Positions 1 through 8,500 of a stretch of DNA of 21,056 nucleotides are shown piece by piece. Made by a program: the position numbers and the translations under genes. Within the stretch, counting starts at the first letter, position 1. The number at the start of each line of letters is the position of its first letter. Origin of the DNA: Pseudomonadota bacterium (GTDB lineage Bacteria; Pseudomonadota; Gammaproteobacteria; Burkholderiales; Thiobacillaceae); NCBI GenBank assembly GCA_021836225.1, contig JAKBJA010000030.1, positions 1 to 21,056 on the forward strand, read 5' to 3'. The notes beneath the pieces are model-generated. The model did not search any database. It was not told where the DNA came from and worked only from the letters and a program-made list of their open reading frames with translations.

Positions 1-1
1 G

Positions 2-367
2 GCACATGAATTGTTGCAGCTTGCCCCCGGCGCGCAACTGATCGACGTGCGATCGCGGGCGGAAATCGAGCTGAACGGTGCCATTCCCAGTGCGGTACAC
101 GTCGAATGGCAGTCCTGGCCGGGCTGGGTGCTTAATCCCCATTTCCTGACCCAGCTTGTACACGCCACCGATCCGGAATCGCTGCTGATATTCATCTGCC
201 GCACCGGCGCGCGCTCGCACCGCGCCGCCGCCGCCAGCACCGAAGCCGGGCGCGGCAGCTGCTACAACGTGCTGGAAGGCCTCGAAGGCGACCTCAACAA
301 GGCCACCGGCCACCGCAACGAACTCAACGGCTGGAAACTTCGCGGCTTGCCCTGGACCCAAGGCTAG
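2..367 (+). CDS. Rhodanese-like domain protein, 5'-truncated by window edge
   Basis: This is a single rhodanese-like domain, a family that carries sulfur as a cysteine persulfide or uses the same fold as a regulatory module. The frame is open to the left edge (GCA CAT GAA TTG), so the true start lies outside the window and the TTG at 11 should not be taken as the start. The N-terminal part reads LIDVRSRAEIELNGAIPSAVH, the typical rhodanese opening. The active-site loop CRTGARS has its cysteine codon at 197-199, followed by the expected arginine. About 120 residues are visible, close to full length for a stand-alone domain, so little is missing. It ends 51 bases before aroE on the same strand. 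The substrate cannot be read from the sequence. Family assignment is firm; the role is open. Confidence 0.85.
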   Translation, partial: AHELLQLAPGAQLIDVRSRAEIELNGAIPSAVHVEWQSWPGWVLNPHFLTQLVHATDPESLLIFICRTGARSHRAAAASTEAGRGSCYNVLEGLEGDLNKATGHRNELNGWKLRGLPWTQG

Positions 368-404
368 GGATGCACAAAGCTGGTCGTGTCATGCCGGCGC
401 GCTT

Positions 405-410
405 TAGAAT
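405..410 (+). promoter_or_regulatory. Possible -10 element before aroE
   Basis: TAGAAT lies eight bases before the aroE start codon. There is no convincing -35 hexamer at the usual spacing and no Shine-Dalgarno before the ATG. If real, it would give a very short or leaderless aroE-mtgA transcript. This rests on motif resemblance only. Confidence 0.3.
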
Positions 411-418
411 AGTGCGCC

Positions 419-1213
419 ATGACCGACCGCTACGCCGTATTCGGGCACCCGATTGCCCACTCAAAATCCCCGCAGATCCATGCCGCCTTTTCCCGCCAGA
501 CCGGGCAGGACATGACCTACGAAGCAATTCTCGCACCGCTCGACGGCTTTGCGGACAGCGTCGCGCAGTTCATCGCGGCGGGCGGACGTGGCGCCAACGT
601 CACCGTGCCGTTCAAGGAGGAAGCGTTCAAGCTGGCCGGCCAGTTGAGCCCGCGCGCCAAGCGCGCCGGCGCAGTGAATACCCTGATGTTCGATGACGGC
701 ATTTTCGGCGACAACACCGACGGTGCCGGGCTGGTGGCCGATCTCACCCGCAACCTCCACTGCCCCCTCGCCGGCAAACGCATCCTGCTGATCGGTGCCG
801 GCGGCGCCGCGCGCGGGGTGATCGAACCCTTGCTGGACCAATCCCCTGCCGAGTTCGTCATCGCCAATCGCACCGTCAGCCGCGCGCAGGAGTTGGCCGA
901 CCTGTTTGGCCGCGGCATCCGTGCGTGCGGCTTCGACGCGGCGGATACGCCCTTCGATCTCGTCATCAACGCCACCGCTGCCAGCCTCGCCGGCGAACTG
1001 CCGCCGCTGTCGCCGCGCGTGTTCACCGCCGACACACTGGCCTACGACATGATGTACGGCCGCGACACGCCCTTCCTCGCTTTCGCGCGTGCGCAGGGGG
1101 CGGCCACCGCCGACGGCCTCGGCATGCTGGTGGAGCAGGCGGCCGAAGCGTTTGCCCTATGGCGCGGCGTGCGCCCCGACACCGCACCCGTCATCGCGAG
1201 CCTGCGCACATGA
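419..1213 (+). CDS. aroE: Shikimate dehydrogenase (NADP+)
   Basis: Shikimate dehydrogenase reduces 3-dehydroshikimate to shikimate with NADPH in the aromatic amino acid pathway, in the cytoplasm. At 264 residues it has normal family length. The shikimate-binding SKS is at residues 15-17. NVTVPFK at 60-66 holds the catalytic lysine K66, and NTDGAG at 99-104 holds the partner aspartate D101. The Rossmann loop GAGGAARG at 126-133 and NRTVSR at 150-155 (the adenosine-phosphate clamp favouring NADP) are intact. The ATG at 419 puts these motifs where AroE has them. There is no clear ribosome binding site. The stop overlaps the mtgA start by four bases (ATGA), an arrangement that suggests translational coupling. 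Confidence 0.97.
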   Translation: MTDRYAVFGHPIAHSKSPQIHAAFSRQTGQDMTYEAILAPLDGFADSVAQFIAAGGRGANVTVPFKEEAFKLAGQLSPRAKRAGAVNTLMFDDGIFGDNTDGAGLVADLTRNLHCPLAGKRILLIGAGGAARGVIEPLLDQSPAEFVIANRTVSRAQELADLFGRGIRACGFDAADTPFDLVINATAASLAGELPPLSPRVFTADTLAYDMMYGRDTPFLAFARAQGAATADGLGMLVEQAAEAFALWRGVRPDTAPVIASLRT

Positions 1214-1911
1214 TGCGCACCGTGTTGCGCTGGTTTGCCCAGGGCCTGGCCGTGGCCGTGGCCGCGCTGCTGTTCTATCAACTCTGGATCTTTGCCCACG
1301 TGCTGTGGTGGATCGATCACAACCCCGGCTCCACCGCCTTCATGGAAGCGGGGCTGGCACGCCAGCAGGAGAAGAACCCCGACGCCGAACTGCGCCACAA
1401 GTGGGTCCCTTACGACCGCATCTCCATTCACCTGAAGCGCGCCATCGTCGCCGCCGAAGACGCCAAATTCATCGAGCACGAAGGCTTCGACGTCGAGGGC
1501 ATCCAGAAGGCCGTCGAAAAGAACCTGAAGAAAGGCCGCCTGGTCGCGGGCGGCTCCACCATCAGCCAGCAGCTCGCCAAAAACCTGTTCCTCTCAGGCG
1601 AGCGCAGCTTCATCCGCAAGGGTCAGGAAGCGATCATCACCCTGATGATCGAAACCACCTGGAGCAAGCGCCGCATCCTCGAGGTGTATCTGAACGTGAT
1701 CGAATGGGGCAACGGCATCTACGGCGCCGAAGCTGCCGCCCGTCGCTATTACAAGACCTCCGCTGCCAAGCTCAACCGCGACCAGGCCGCCCGCATGGCT
1801 GCGATGGTGCCCAACCCGCGTTGGTATGAAACCCACCGCAGTTCACGCGCGTATCAGCGTCGCATTGCGGTCATCAAGCGCTATATGGGCAGCGCGCAGG
1901 TGCCACGCTGA
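1210..1911 (+). CDS. mtgA: Monofunctional biosynthetic peptidoglycan transglycosylase
   Basis: MtgA polymerises lipid II into glycan strands at the outer face of the inner membrane. It has 233 residues if it starts at the ATG overlapping the aroE stop (1210); an ATG at 1213 is equally possible. A membrane anchor spans about residues 12-34. The glycosyltransferase 51 motifs follow in order: [12 protein letters not shown] at 83-94 with catalytic E83, [12 protein letters not shown] at 114-125, RKGQEA at 136-141 with the second conserved glutamate E140, and [15 protein letters not shown] at 153-167. There is no transpeptidase domain, which separates it from bifunctional PBPs. The aroE-mtgA order is known in Betaproteobacteria. 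The gene ends 18 bases from the convergent HlyD gene, and I saw no obvious terminator between them. Confidence 0.96.
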   Translation: MMRTVLRWFAQGLAVAVAALLFYQLWIFAHVLWWIDHNPGSTAFMEAGLARQQEKNPDAELRHKWVPYDRISIHLKRAIVAAEDAKFIEHEGFDVEGIQKAVEKNLKKGRLVAGGSTISQQLAKNLFLSGERSFIRKGQEAIITLMIETTWSKRRILEVYLNVIEWGNGIYGAEAAARRYYKTSAAKLNRDQAARMAAMVPNPRWYETHRSSRAYQRRIAVIKRYMGSAQVPR

Positions 1912-1929
1912 AAATCACAGCAAACGCTT

Positions 1930-3345
1930 TCACCGTTCTCGCAAACTCTCGCTCGTCACCTGCATCAGCGGGCTCAGGAAATACTCGATCACCCGCCGTT
2001 TACCCGTCTTGACCTCGACCGTTACTGCCATGCCAGGCGTGAGCCGCACGGTCTTGTTCTCCACGCGCAGCGTGTCCTTGGCGAGTTTCACCCGGGTCGA
2101 GTAGATCAGTCCCACCTTCTCGTCCTGAATCGCGTCGGATGACACCTGGGTAACCTTGCCGTGCAGCGTCCCATATTTGGTGAAGGGGAAAGTTTCCACT
2201 TTCACTTCGGCATCCTGTCCCGGATTCACAAAGCCGATGTCCTTGTTGGGCAGCATGGCTTCGACTTCGAGCACGTTGTCTTTTGGCACGATCACCATCA
2301 GCGGTTGAGCAGGCGTCACCACGCCACCGACAGTGTGTACGGCGAGTTGCTGTACGGTGCCCGCCACCGGCGCGGTCATATGCATCAAACGGCCGCGCTG
2401 GTCGGCCTTGACCAATTCCTGTTCGAGCGATGCCGCTTTTTGTGCCGCCAGATTGTGCTGATCCAGCAGCTGCCTGCGTGTTTCGGCGGCAAGGGTGGCT
2501 TTCTGCTGTTGCGCTTCCATCAGCGCAGCGCGGATTTCCGCGACCTTGGATCGGCTGCTGGCCAGATCCTGTTCCTGTTCGATGCGCGCCTGCTCGCGCT
2601 CCAGATAACCGTGCTGGGAGATGAAGTTCTCCTTCACCAGCTTTTGGTAGTCCTGCGCGCGCTGGCGGGCGATGGGCACGGTTTGTTCGAGTTTGACGAC
2701 CTGATCCTGGGTGGCCTGGAGTTCCGCCCGGCGGCGGGTGATCTCGGCCTGCAATTGCAGTTGGCGGGCTTGGTATTCCTGATACTGGCCGGAGGCCTGG
2801 CTCTGCTCCGCGAGCAGGCGGGCGGCATCGACACCCGCCAGCGGTTGCAGCCTGGGTGGCGCGCCGCTTGCCAACGCCGACAACAAGGCCTGCGCACGCA
2901 ACGCTTCCAGTCGCGCGGTCAGCGCTTCGTTGCGCAGCCGTTCGCTGTCAGCGTTAGCGGTGGTGGCATCGAGTTCGATCAATACCTGACCGAGCGTGAC
3001 ATCTTGCCCGTCTCGCACATGGATCGCTTTGACCACGGCTGTCTCCATCGGCTGGATAACCTTGGTGCGATCGTTGGGGATGATCTTGCCGACCGCCGTC
3101 GCCACCACATCGATGCGGCCAAAGATCGCCCACAGCAGCGCGATCAGGGCGAAGGCCATGATGAGCCACAGCGTGATGCGCGGCGCAGGATGGACAGGCG
3201 TGTCGCGCAATGCCAACGCGGCGGGCAGGAACTGGGCTTCGTGAGGTTGCAGCGCGGGCGCGTCCGTTTCCTCGCGAAGCGACCAGGCGTGGCGGAAGAT
3301 TTTGGCGTAGCGCTTGAAGAGGTCGGCGAAGGCGTGGCGTTTCAT
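1930..3345 (-). CDS. Type I secretion membrane fusion protein, HlyD family
   Basis: This is the periplasmic adaptor of a type I secretion system. It links the inner-membrane ABC exporter to a TolC-type channel. It has 471 residues, typical for HlyD. A short cytoplasmic N-terminus is followed by one membrane helix at about 57-77, then a lipoyl-like half (VVKAIHVRDGQDVTLGQVLIEL). A long Gln/Glu/Ala-rich coiled coil covers roughly 130-320, the second lipoyl half follows (MHMTAPVAGTVQQLAVHTVG), and then a beta-barrel region. The C-terminal RRVIEYFLSPLMQ...ESLRER is the HlyD-family ending. It starts nine bases after the exporter stop, so the two are almost certainly co-transcribed. Its likely cargo is the RTX protein upstream. 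No TolC gene is in the window. Confidence 0.95.
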   Translation of the reverse strand: MKRHAFADLFKRYAKIFRHAWSLREETDAPALQPHEAQFLPAALALRDTPVHPAPRITLWLIMAFALIALLWAIFGRIDVVATAVGKIIPNDRTKVIQPMETAVVKAIHVRDGQDVTLGQVLIELDATTANADSERLRNEALTARLEALRAQALLSALASGAPPRLQPLAGVDAARLLAEQSQASGQYQEYQARQLQLQAEITRRRAELQATQDQVVKLEQTVPIARQRAQDYQKLVKENFISQHGYLEREQARIEQEQDLASSRSKVAEIRAALMEAQQQKATLAAETRRQLLDQHNLAAQKAASLEQELVKADQRGRLMHMTAPVAGTVQQLAVHTVGGVVTPAQPLMVIVPKDNVLEVEAMLPNKDIGFVNPGQDAEVKVETFPFTKYGTLHGKVTQVSSDAIQDEKVGLIYSTRVKLAKDTLRVENKTVRLTPGMAVTVEVKTGKRRVIEYFLSPLMQVTSESLRER

Positions 3346-3354
3346 GTGTCTATC

Positions 3355-5487
3355 TCAGGCGTGCTGCAATCGATGCAGGCGGGAGTAATGCCCCGCTTCG
3401 TGTTGCAGCAACTCGGCATGCGTACCGGCTTCGACGATCTGGCCATGGTCCATCACCAGGATGCGGTTCGCATGGCGCACGGCGGATAGCCGGTGGGCAA
3501 TGACGATGACGGTACGCCCCTGGCAGATGGCGCTCATGTTCTGCTGGATGATGCGCTCGGATTCGTAATCCAGCGCGCTGGTGGCTTCGTCGAAAATGAG
3601 GATGCGTGGCTGCGTCATCAGGGCGCGGGCGATGGCGATGCGCTGACGCTGCCCGCCGGACAGGGTCGAGCCGTGTTCGCCGACCATGGTGTCGTAGGCC
3701 TCGGGCAGCTCCAGAATGAATTCGTGCGCGCCGGCCAGTTTCGCCGCCGCGATGACCTGCTCCAGCGGCGCACCGGGGTCGGCCAGCGCGATGTTCTCGC
3801 GCAAGGTGCGGTTGAACAGCACATTCTCCTGCAGCACCACGCCGATCTGCCGCCTCAGGCTGGCGGCATCGATGAGCGTCAAATCCATCCCGTCGATCAG
3901 CACCCGGCCGCGCTCCGGCACGTACAGCCGTTGGATCAGCTTGGTCAGCGTGCTCTTGCCCGAACCGGAGCGGCCGACGATGCCGATGACTTCACCAGGC
4001 TGGATGTCGAGATCGATCCCCTTCAGCACTTCGGGCGCGTCGGGCCGGTAGCGGAAATGCACGTCATTGAATGTGATGCGTCCGGCAATCGGAGGCAGGC
4101 TGCTCTTGGCCGTCGCAGCTTCGGTGGGGGCGTTGAGGATGTCGCCCAGGCGCTGCACCGAAATGCCGGTCTGCTGAAAGTCGGTCCACAACTGCGCCAG
4201 CCGCATGATGGGCTGCGCCACACGGGCGGCCAGCATGTTGAAGGCGATGAGCTGGCCGACGGTGAGTTGGCCTTCGATGACCAGCTTCGCCCCCAGCCAC
4301 AGGGTGCCAACCGTAACGAGCTTGCCGACCAGGTTCGTGCTCTCGTGCGCCAGCGTGGAAATCGTGGCGGACTTGAAGCCGGCAGAGACATAGCCTGCCA
4401 ACTGGGTATCCCAGCGGCGCTGCATCTGCGGTTCCACCGCCATGCTCTTCAGGGTGTCGATGCCGGACACCGTTTCGACCAGGAAGGCCTGGTTCTCGGC
4501 GCCACGGTTGAACTTCTCGTGCAGCCGCGCACGCAGCAGCGGCGTGACCAGCAGGGCGATCACGAAGTACAGAGGGAGGGACGCCAGCACCACCAGCGTG
4601 AGCCAGCCGCTGTAGAACAGCATGACGCCGATGAACACCACCGAGAACAGCACGTCGAGCACCACGGTGATCGAATTGCCGGTGAGAAAGGCGCGGATGT
4701 TCTCCAGTTCCCTGACGCGGGCGACCGAATCGCCGACCCGGCGTGCCTGGAAGTAGCCCAGCGGCAAGTGCAGCAAATGGCGGAACAGGCGTGCGCCGAG
4801 TTCGACGTCGATGCGGCTGGTGGTGTGGGCGAACACGTAGCTGCGCAGGCCCGACAAGACCACTTCGAAGATCGACACCACCAGCAAGCCGACGGCGATG
4901 ACGTCCAGCGTGGTCAGTCCCCGGTGCACCAGCACCTTGTCCATCACCACCTGGAAGAACAGCGGGGTGACCAGCGCGAAGAGATTCAGCACAAACGACA
5001 CCAGCAGCACTTCGCCCAACAGCTTGCGGTATTTGACGACGGCCGGGATAAACCAGGAGAAATCGAACTTCGCCATTTCGCCGATCAGCGAGGCGCGGGA
5101 GGTGAAGAGGATGAGCTCGCCGTTCCACCGTGTCAGCAGTTCCTCCTGCGACACGATTTGAGGCCGTTCGGCCTTGGGGTCGTGGATCAGCGCCTTGTCG
5201 GCGTCGAAGCGAGCGAGGATGAAATAGTTGCCGTCTTTATCCACCGCCATGGCGGGCAACGGGGTACGATCCAATCGGTCGATGCTGGTCTTGACCGGCT
5301 TCGCCTGCAAGCCGAGGTGCTTTGCGGCGAGCAGGATTTCGGTATGGCCGAAAGCCGCGCCCGATGCCTTGAACTGATGCGCAAGCTGATCGGGATCGGC
5401 GGCGATCTGGTGAAAGCGCGCCAGCATCACCAGGCAGGTGAGGCCTGTGTCTGGCGTGGCGTCACACGGCAATTCTTGTTCTGTCAT
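3355..5487 (-). CDS. Type I secretion ABC exporter (HlyB-like), degenerate C39 domain
   Basis: This is an inner-membrane exporter ATPase of the RTX type, 710 residues from the ATG at 5487. An in-frame TTG two codons upstream is a weaker alternative. Residues about 5-130 form a C39-peptidase-like domain. The usual Asp-Cys-Gly-Leu is DTGL here, so the catalytic cysteine is Thr14, and the histidine position reads NYFIL rather than HFVVL. It should therefore not cleave a leader and instead resembles the substrate-docking C39-like domain of HlyB. A six-helix membrane domain covers about 145-430. The nucleotide-binding domain has Walker A GRSGSGKST (505-513), signature LSGGQ (609-613), Walker B ILIFDEATSALD (629-640) and switch His665. 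It lies between the RTX gene and the HlyD gene, in effector-B-D order. Confidence 0.95.
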   Translation of the reverse strand: MTEQELPCDATPDTGLTCLVMLARFHQIAADPDQLAHQFKASGAAFGHTEILLAAKHLGLQAKPVKTSIDRLDRTPLPAMAVDKDGNYFILARFDADKALIHDPKAERPQIVSQEELLTRWNGELILFTSRASLIGEMAKFDFSWFIPAVVKYRKLLGEVLLVSFVLNLFALVTPLFFQVVMDKVLVHRGLTTLDVIAVGLLVVSIFEVVLSGLRSYVFAHTTSRIDVELGARLFRHLLHLPLGYFQARRVGDSVARVRELENIRAFLTGNSITVVLDVLFSVVFIGVMLFYSGWLTLVVLASLPLYFVIALLVTPLLRARLHEKFNRGAENQAFLVETVSGIDTLKSMAVEPQMQRRWDTQLAGYVSAGFKSATISTLAHESTNLVGKLVTVGTLWLGAKLVIEGQLTVGQLIAFNMLAARVAQPIMRLAQLWTDFQQTGISVQRLGDILNAPTEAATAKSSLPPIAGRITFNDVHFRYRPDAPEVLKGIDLDIQPGEVIGIVGRSGSGKSTLTKLIQRLYVPERGRVLIDGMDLTLIDAASLRRQIGVVLQENVLFNRTLRENIALADPGAPLEQVIAAAKLAGAHEFILELPEAYDTMVGEHGSTLSGGQRQRIAIARALMTQPRILIFDEATSALDYESERIIQQNMSAICQGRTVIVIAHRLSAVRHANRILVMDHGQIVEAGTHAELLQHEAGHYSRLHRLQHA

Positions 5488-5512
5488 GGGCAACTCAACT
5501 CAGAAGGAAACA

Positions 5513-5550
5513 CCCTTCGTCTTACTAGCCCGAGGAAGCAAGACGAAGGG
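5513..5550 (-). terminator. Hairpin between RTX effector and exporter genes
   Basis: An 11 bp perfect inverted repeat, CCCTTCGTCTT and AAGACGAAGGG, is separated by 16 bases and lies in the 78-base gap between the RTX stop and the exporter start. On the minus strand it is followed by TGTTTCCTTCT, a poor U-tract. It fits a partial terminator or mRNA-stabilising hairpin that would lower exporter expression relative to effector, as known between hlyA and hlyB in E. coli. The termination role is inferred. Confidence 0.6.
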
Positions 5551-5565
5551 ATGTTTGAGAGCCTG

Positions 5566-8500
5566 TTACTGCCAGTTTGCGGCTATCACGCCAGCCAGCA
5601 CATCCTGATAGTTGGCAGGCAAGGTAGTCTGTCCGGCTGCCGGGGGGACGAAGCTCGCCATGGCATTCACCAGATTTTGGACGTTGCTGTCGAGCAGGGT
5701 CTGGGCGCCGTCAGTAGTCTTGAACTGTTCGACGTGGTAGGCCGCGTCGAGGTACCAGTCCTTGACCACCAGTTTGTCGGCGGTGCCGATGATGCTGGCT
5801 TCCAAGTTGTTCCCAACGTGCTGGAACCATATCTGTTCGGAACTGATCCCTGACAGAAACCGTGCAATGTCGGTGTTGCCTGCAGTGGCGTCGTTTTCGA
5901 CTGCGGTGTCTGCTCCGTAACCGCGTCCCAGGATGTAGGTATCGTTGCCCGTGCCGCCAGTCAACGTGTCGGTGCCACCCATGCCTTCCAGGGTGTCGCT
6001 GCCCGCAGCACCGCTCAGGCTGTTGACCGCACTGTTGCCTTTGAGCACGTTGTCGAGGGTGTTGCCGGTGCCATTGATGGCGGTGGTGCCAGTGAGGGTA
6101 AGATTCTCGACGTTGGCAGCCAAAGCATAGGTCACGCTGGAATTAACCGTATCGTTGCCCTCGCCGACAAGCTCGATGCTCTTGTCGCTGGCGACGTTAA
6201 CGAAGTAAATGTCATCGCCTGTGCCCCCCATCATGGTATCGCTCCCTGAACCGCCATTTAAGGTGTCATTGCCTGCGCCACCAGCCAACGTATTGGCCGC
6301 GCTGTTGCCGGTAATGACATTGTTCAGCGCGTTGCCAGTGCCGTTGAGGGTAGAGGATCCGGTAAGGGTGAGATTCTCGACATTGGAAGCCAAGGTATAG
6401 GTGACGCCAGACTTAACCAGATCGGTGCCTTCGTTGAGGTTTTCGATGACGACGTCCATAGCGCTGTCGACCACATAGGTATCATTGCCTACGCCCCCGA
6501 TCAAGGTATCGGCACCAGTCCCGCCAGAAAGCGTGTTGGCTGCGCTGTTGCCAGTGAGGACGTTGTTAATACTGTTTCCGGTGCCGTTTATGGCTGCAGA
6601 GCCAGTGAGGCGCAGGTTCTCAACATTGGCAGAGAGCGTGAGCGTCACGCTGGATTCGACGGAATCAACGCCTTCGTTGACATTCTCCGTTATGACATCT
6701 GTGGATTTATCGACGACATAGGTATCGTCGCCCACCCCACCAAACATCTTATCGGCGCCTGCCTTCCCATCGAGACGGTCATTTCCCGCATCCCCAACCA
6801 AGGTATTGGCTGCGCTGTTGCCGGTGAGAATGTTGTCCAGCGCATTTCCAGTACCGTTGATGGCAGTAGTTCCAGTCAGCAGCAGATTCTCGACGTTGAC
6901 CGCGAGCGCATATGTCACGCTAGCTTGCACACTGTCGGCGCCTTCGTTCAAGGATTCGGTGATGACATCGGTGGGGCTGTCAACAATGTAGGTGTCGTTG
7001 CCCGTTCCGCCAGTCATTGAGTCGTTGCCGGTTCCACCATTGAGCCAATCGTTACCCGCATCGCCGTAGAGCGTATCGTCACCACCAACGCCATTTAGGG
7101 TGTCGTTGCCCCAGCTGCCCGCAAGCGTGTCTGCATTGGCTGTCCCGCTAAACGTGAGATCTTGCACGTTAACCACAATGTCGAACGTGTCCGTTGCGGT
7201 AAGGCTCCCCGTATCTTTGGCCGTCACCTCCACGCTGATGGTTCCGGTCTCCGGAGGCGTTCCGCTGAAAGTCCGGGTTGAAGCATTAAACGTAAGCCAA
7301 GCTGGCAATGGGCTACCATCGCTTTGTGCTGCACTGTAGTTCAGTGAGTCGCCCGCATCGTTATCGGTGAACGCATTGCTGAACAATGTATGGCTGAAGA
7401 CGCCACCCTGTGCTGCTACCAGGTCTGGAAGAGCGATCGATAAAACCGGGGCATGGTTGTTCAGCCTTGCCTCAACTACCGCCGCATCCCAAATCACTCC
7501 CCCGTAAAACTTTATTTGCTCGACCGCGCTGGCACCTCCGGGATCCATGTAACCCAGTACCGTGAGCATATCTGCGGTTCCGTTGATTGTAAGTACCAGA
7601 TCATTGCCCGAAAGGCTGACCTGCACATCGGACGAGGTGATCCCAGTGCCAAACTGCACCGTGTCGATCTTGCCTACAGTGGGGTCGAGGCTATTGATCG
7701 TATCCATCCCGGAACCCTTTCCGAAGATATAGACGTCATTGCCCTCTCCTCCCACCAACATATCGTCGCCTGCGCCGCCGTCGACTGTGTCATTTCCCTT
7801 ATCGCCGGTTAGCGTGTTGTTGGCGCTGTTTCCAGTCAAGACATTGCTCAACTCGTTACCCGTTCCGTCGATTTCAGCGGTGCCTGTCAGCAACAAGTCC
7901 TCAACACTGGAACCCAGGGTATAGGTCACGCCAGAATGAACCGTGTCAGAGCCGCTGCTCTTGCCAACCCAGCTGTAGTACGGTTGGTCTTCCCAGCCGT
8001 CGAAGGAGTTGTAATAGGTAGTCTGGCTTTCAAGTACCTGGTCACCGGCATCGTCGACGATGTACAAGTCATTTCCTGCCCCGCCCTGCATGACATCGGC
8101 ACCCGCCTCCCCGTCCAGCACATCACCCTCGGCCCCGCCACGCAGCAGGTCGTTGCCGGCGCCTCCGTACAGTTTTGTGCCGTAATTTCCGTAGGAACCT
8201 TGATCCGCGCGGAGTTCATTCTCACTTGCATCGCCGTGCAGCGAGACATTATTGGCATTGCCCGCGAGTTCGTAGCGCTCGATGTGATGCATGCCTAGTT
8301 CCGCGAGCCAGATTTCACGGCCCGAATCGGACGCGTCAAGGTAGAGATAAACATTGTCGTTGCCCTCTCCGGCAACCTCGACCGCATGGTCGTTCAACCC
8401 GATCACGTAGGTGTCGTTCCCCCCGCCGCCGATGAGCGTATTCGACGCGGCGTTCTCGTGGCTGATCAGCATGTTGTTAACGGGATTACCCAAACCGTTG

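Noticed and set aside
925..1911. 328-residue version of MtgA starting inside aroE
   Set aside because: The extra 95 residues are an arginine/histidine-rich shadow of aroE; the ATG overlapping the aroE stop gives the normal MtgA length.
5940..7140. Regularly spaced repeats that might suggest a CRISPR array
   Set aside because: The units are 246-273 bases, coding, in frame and encode RTX/VENLTLTG modules; there are no short identical direct repeats with unique spacers and no cas genes.
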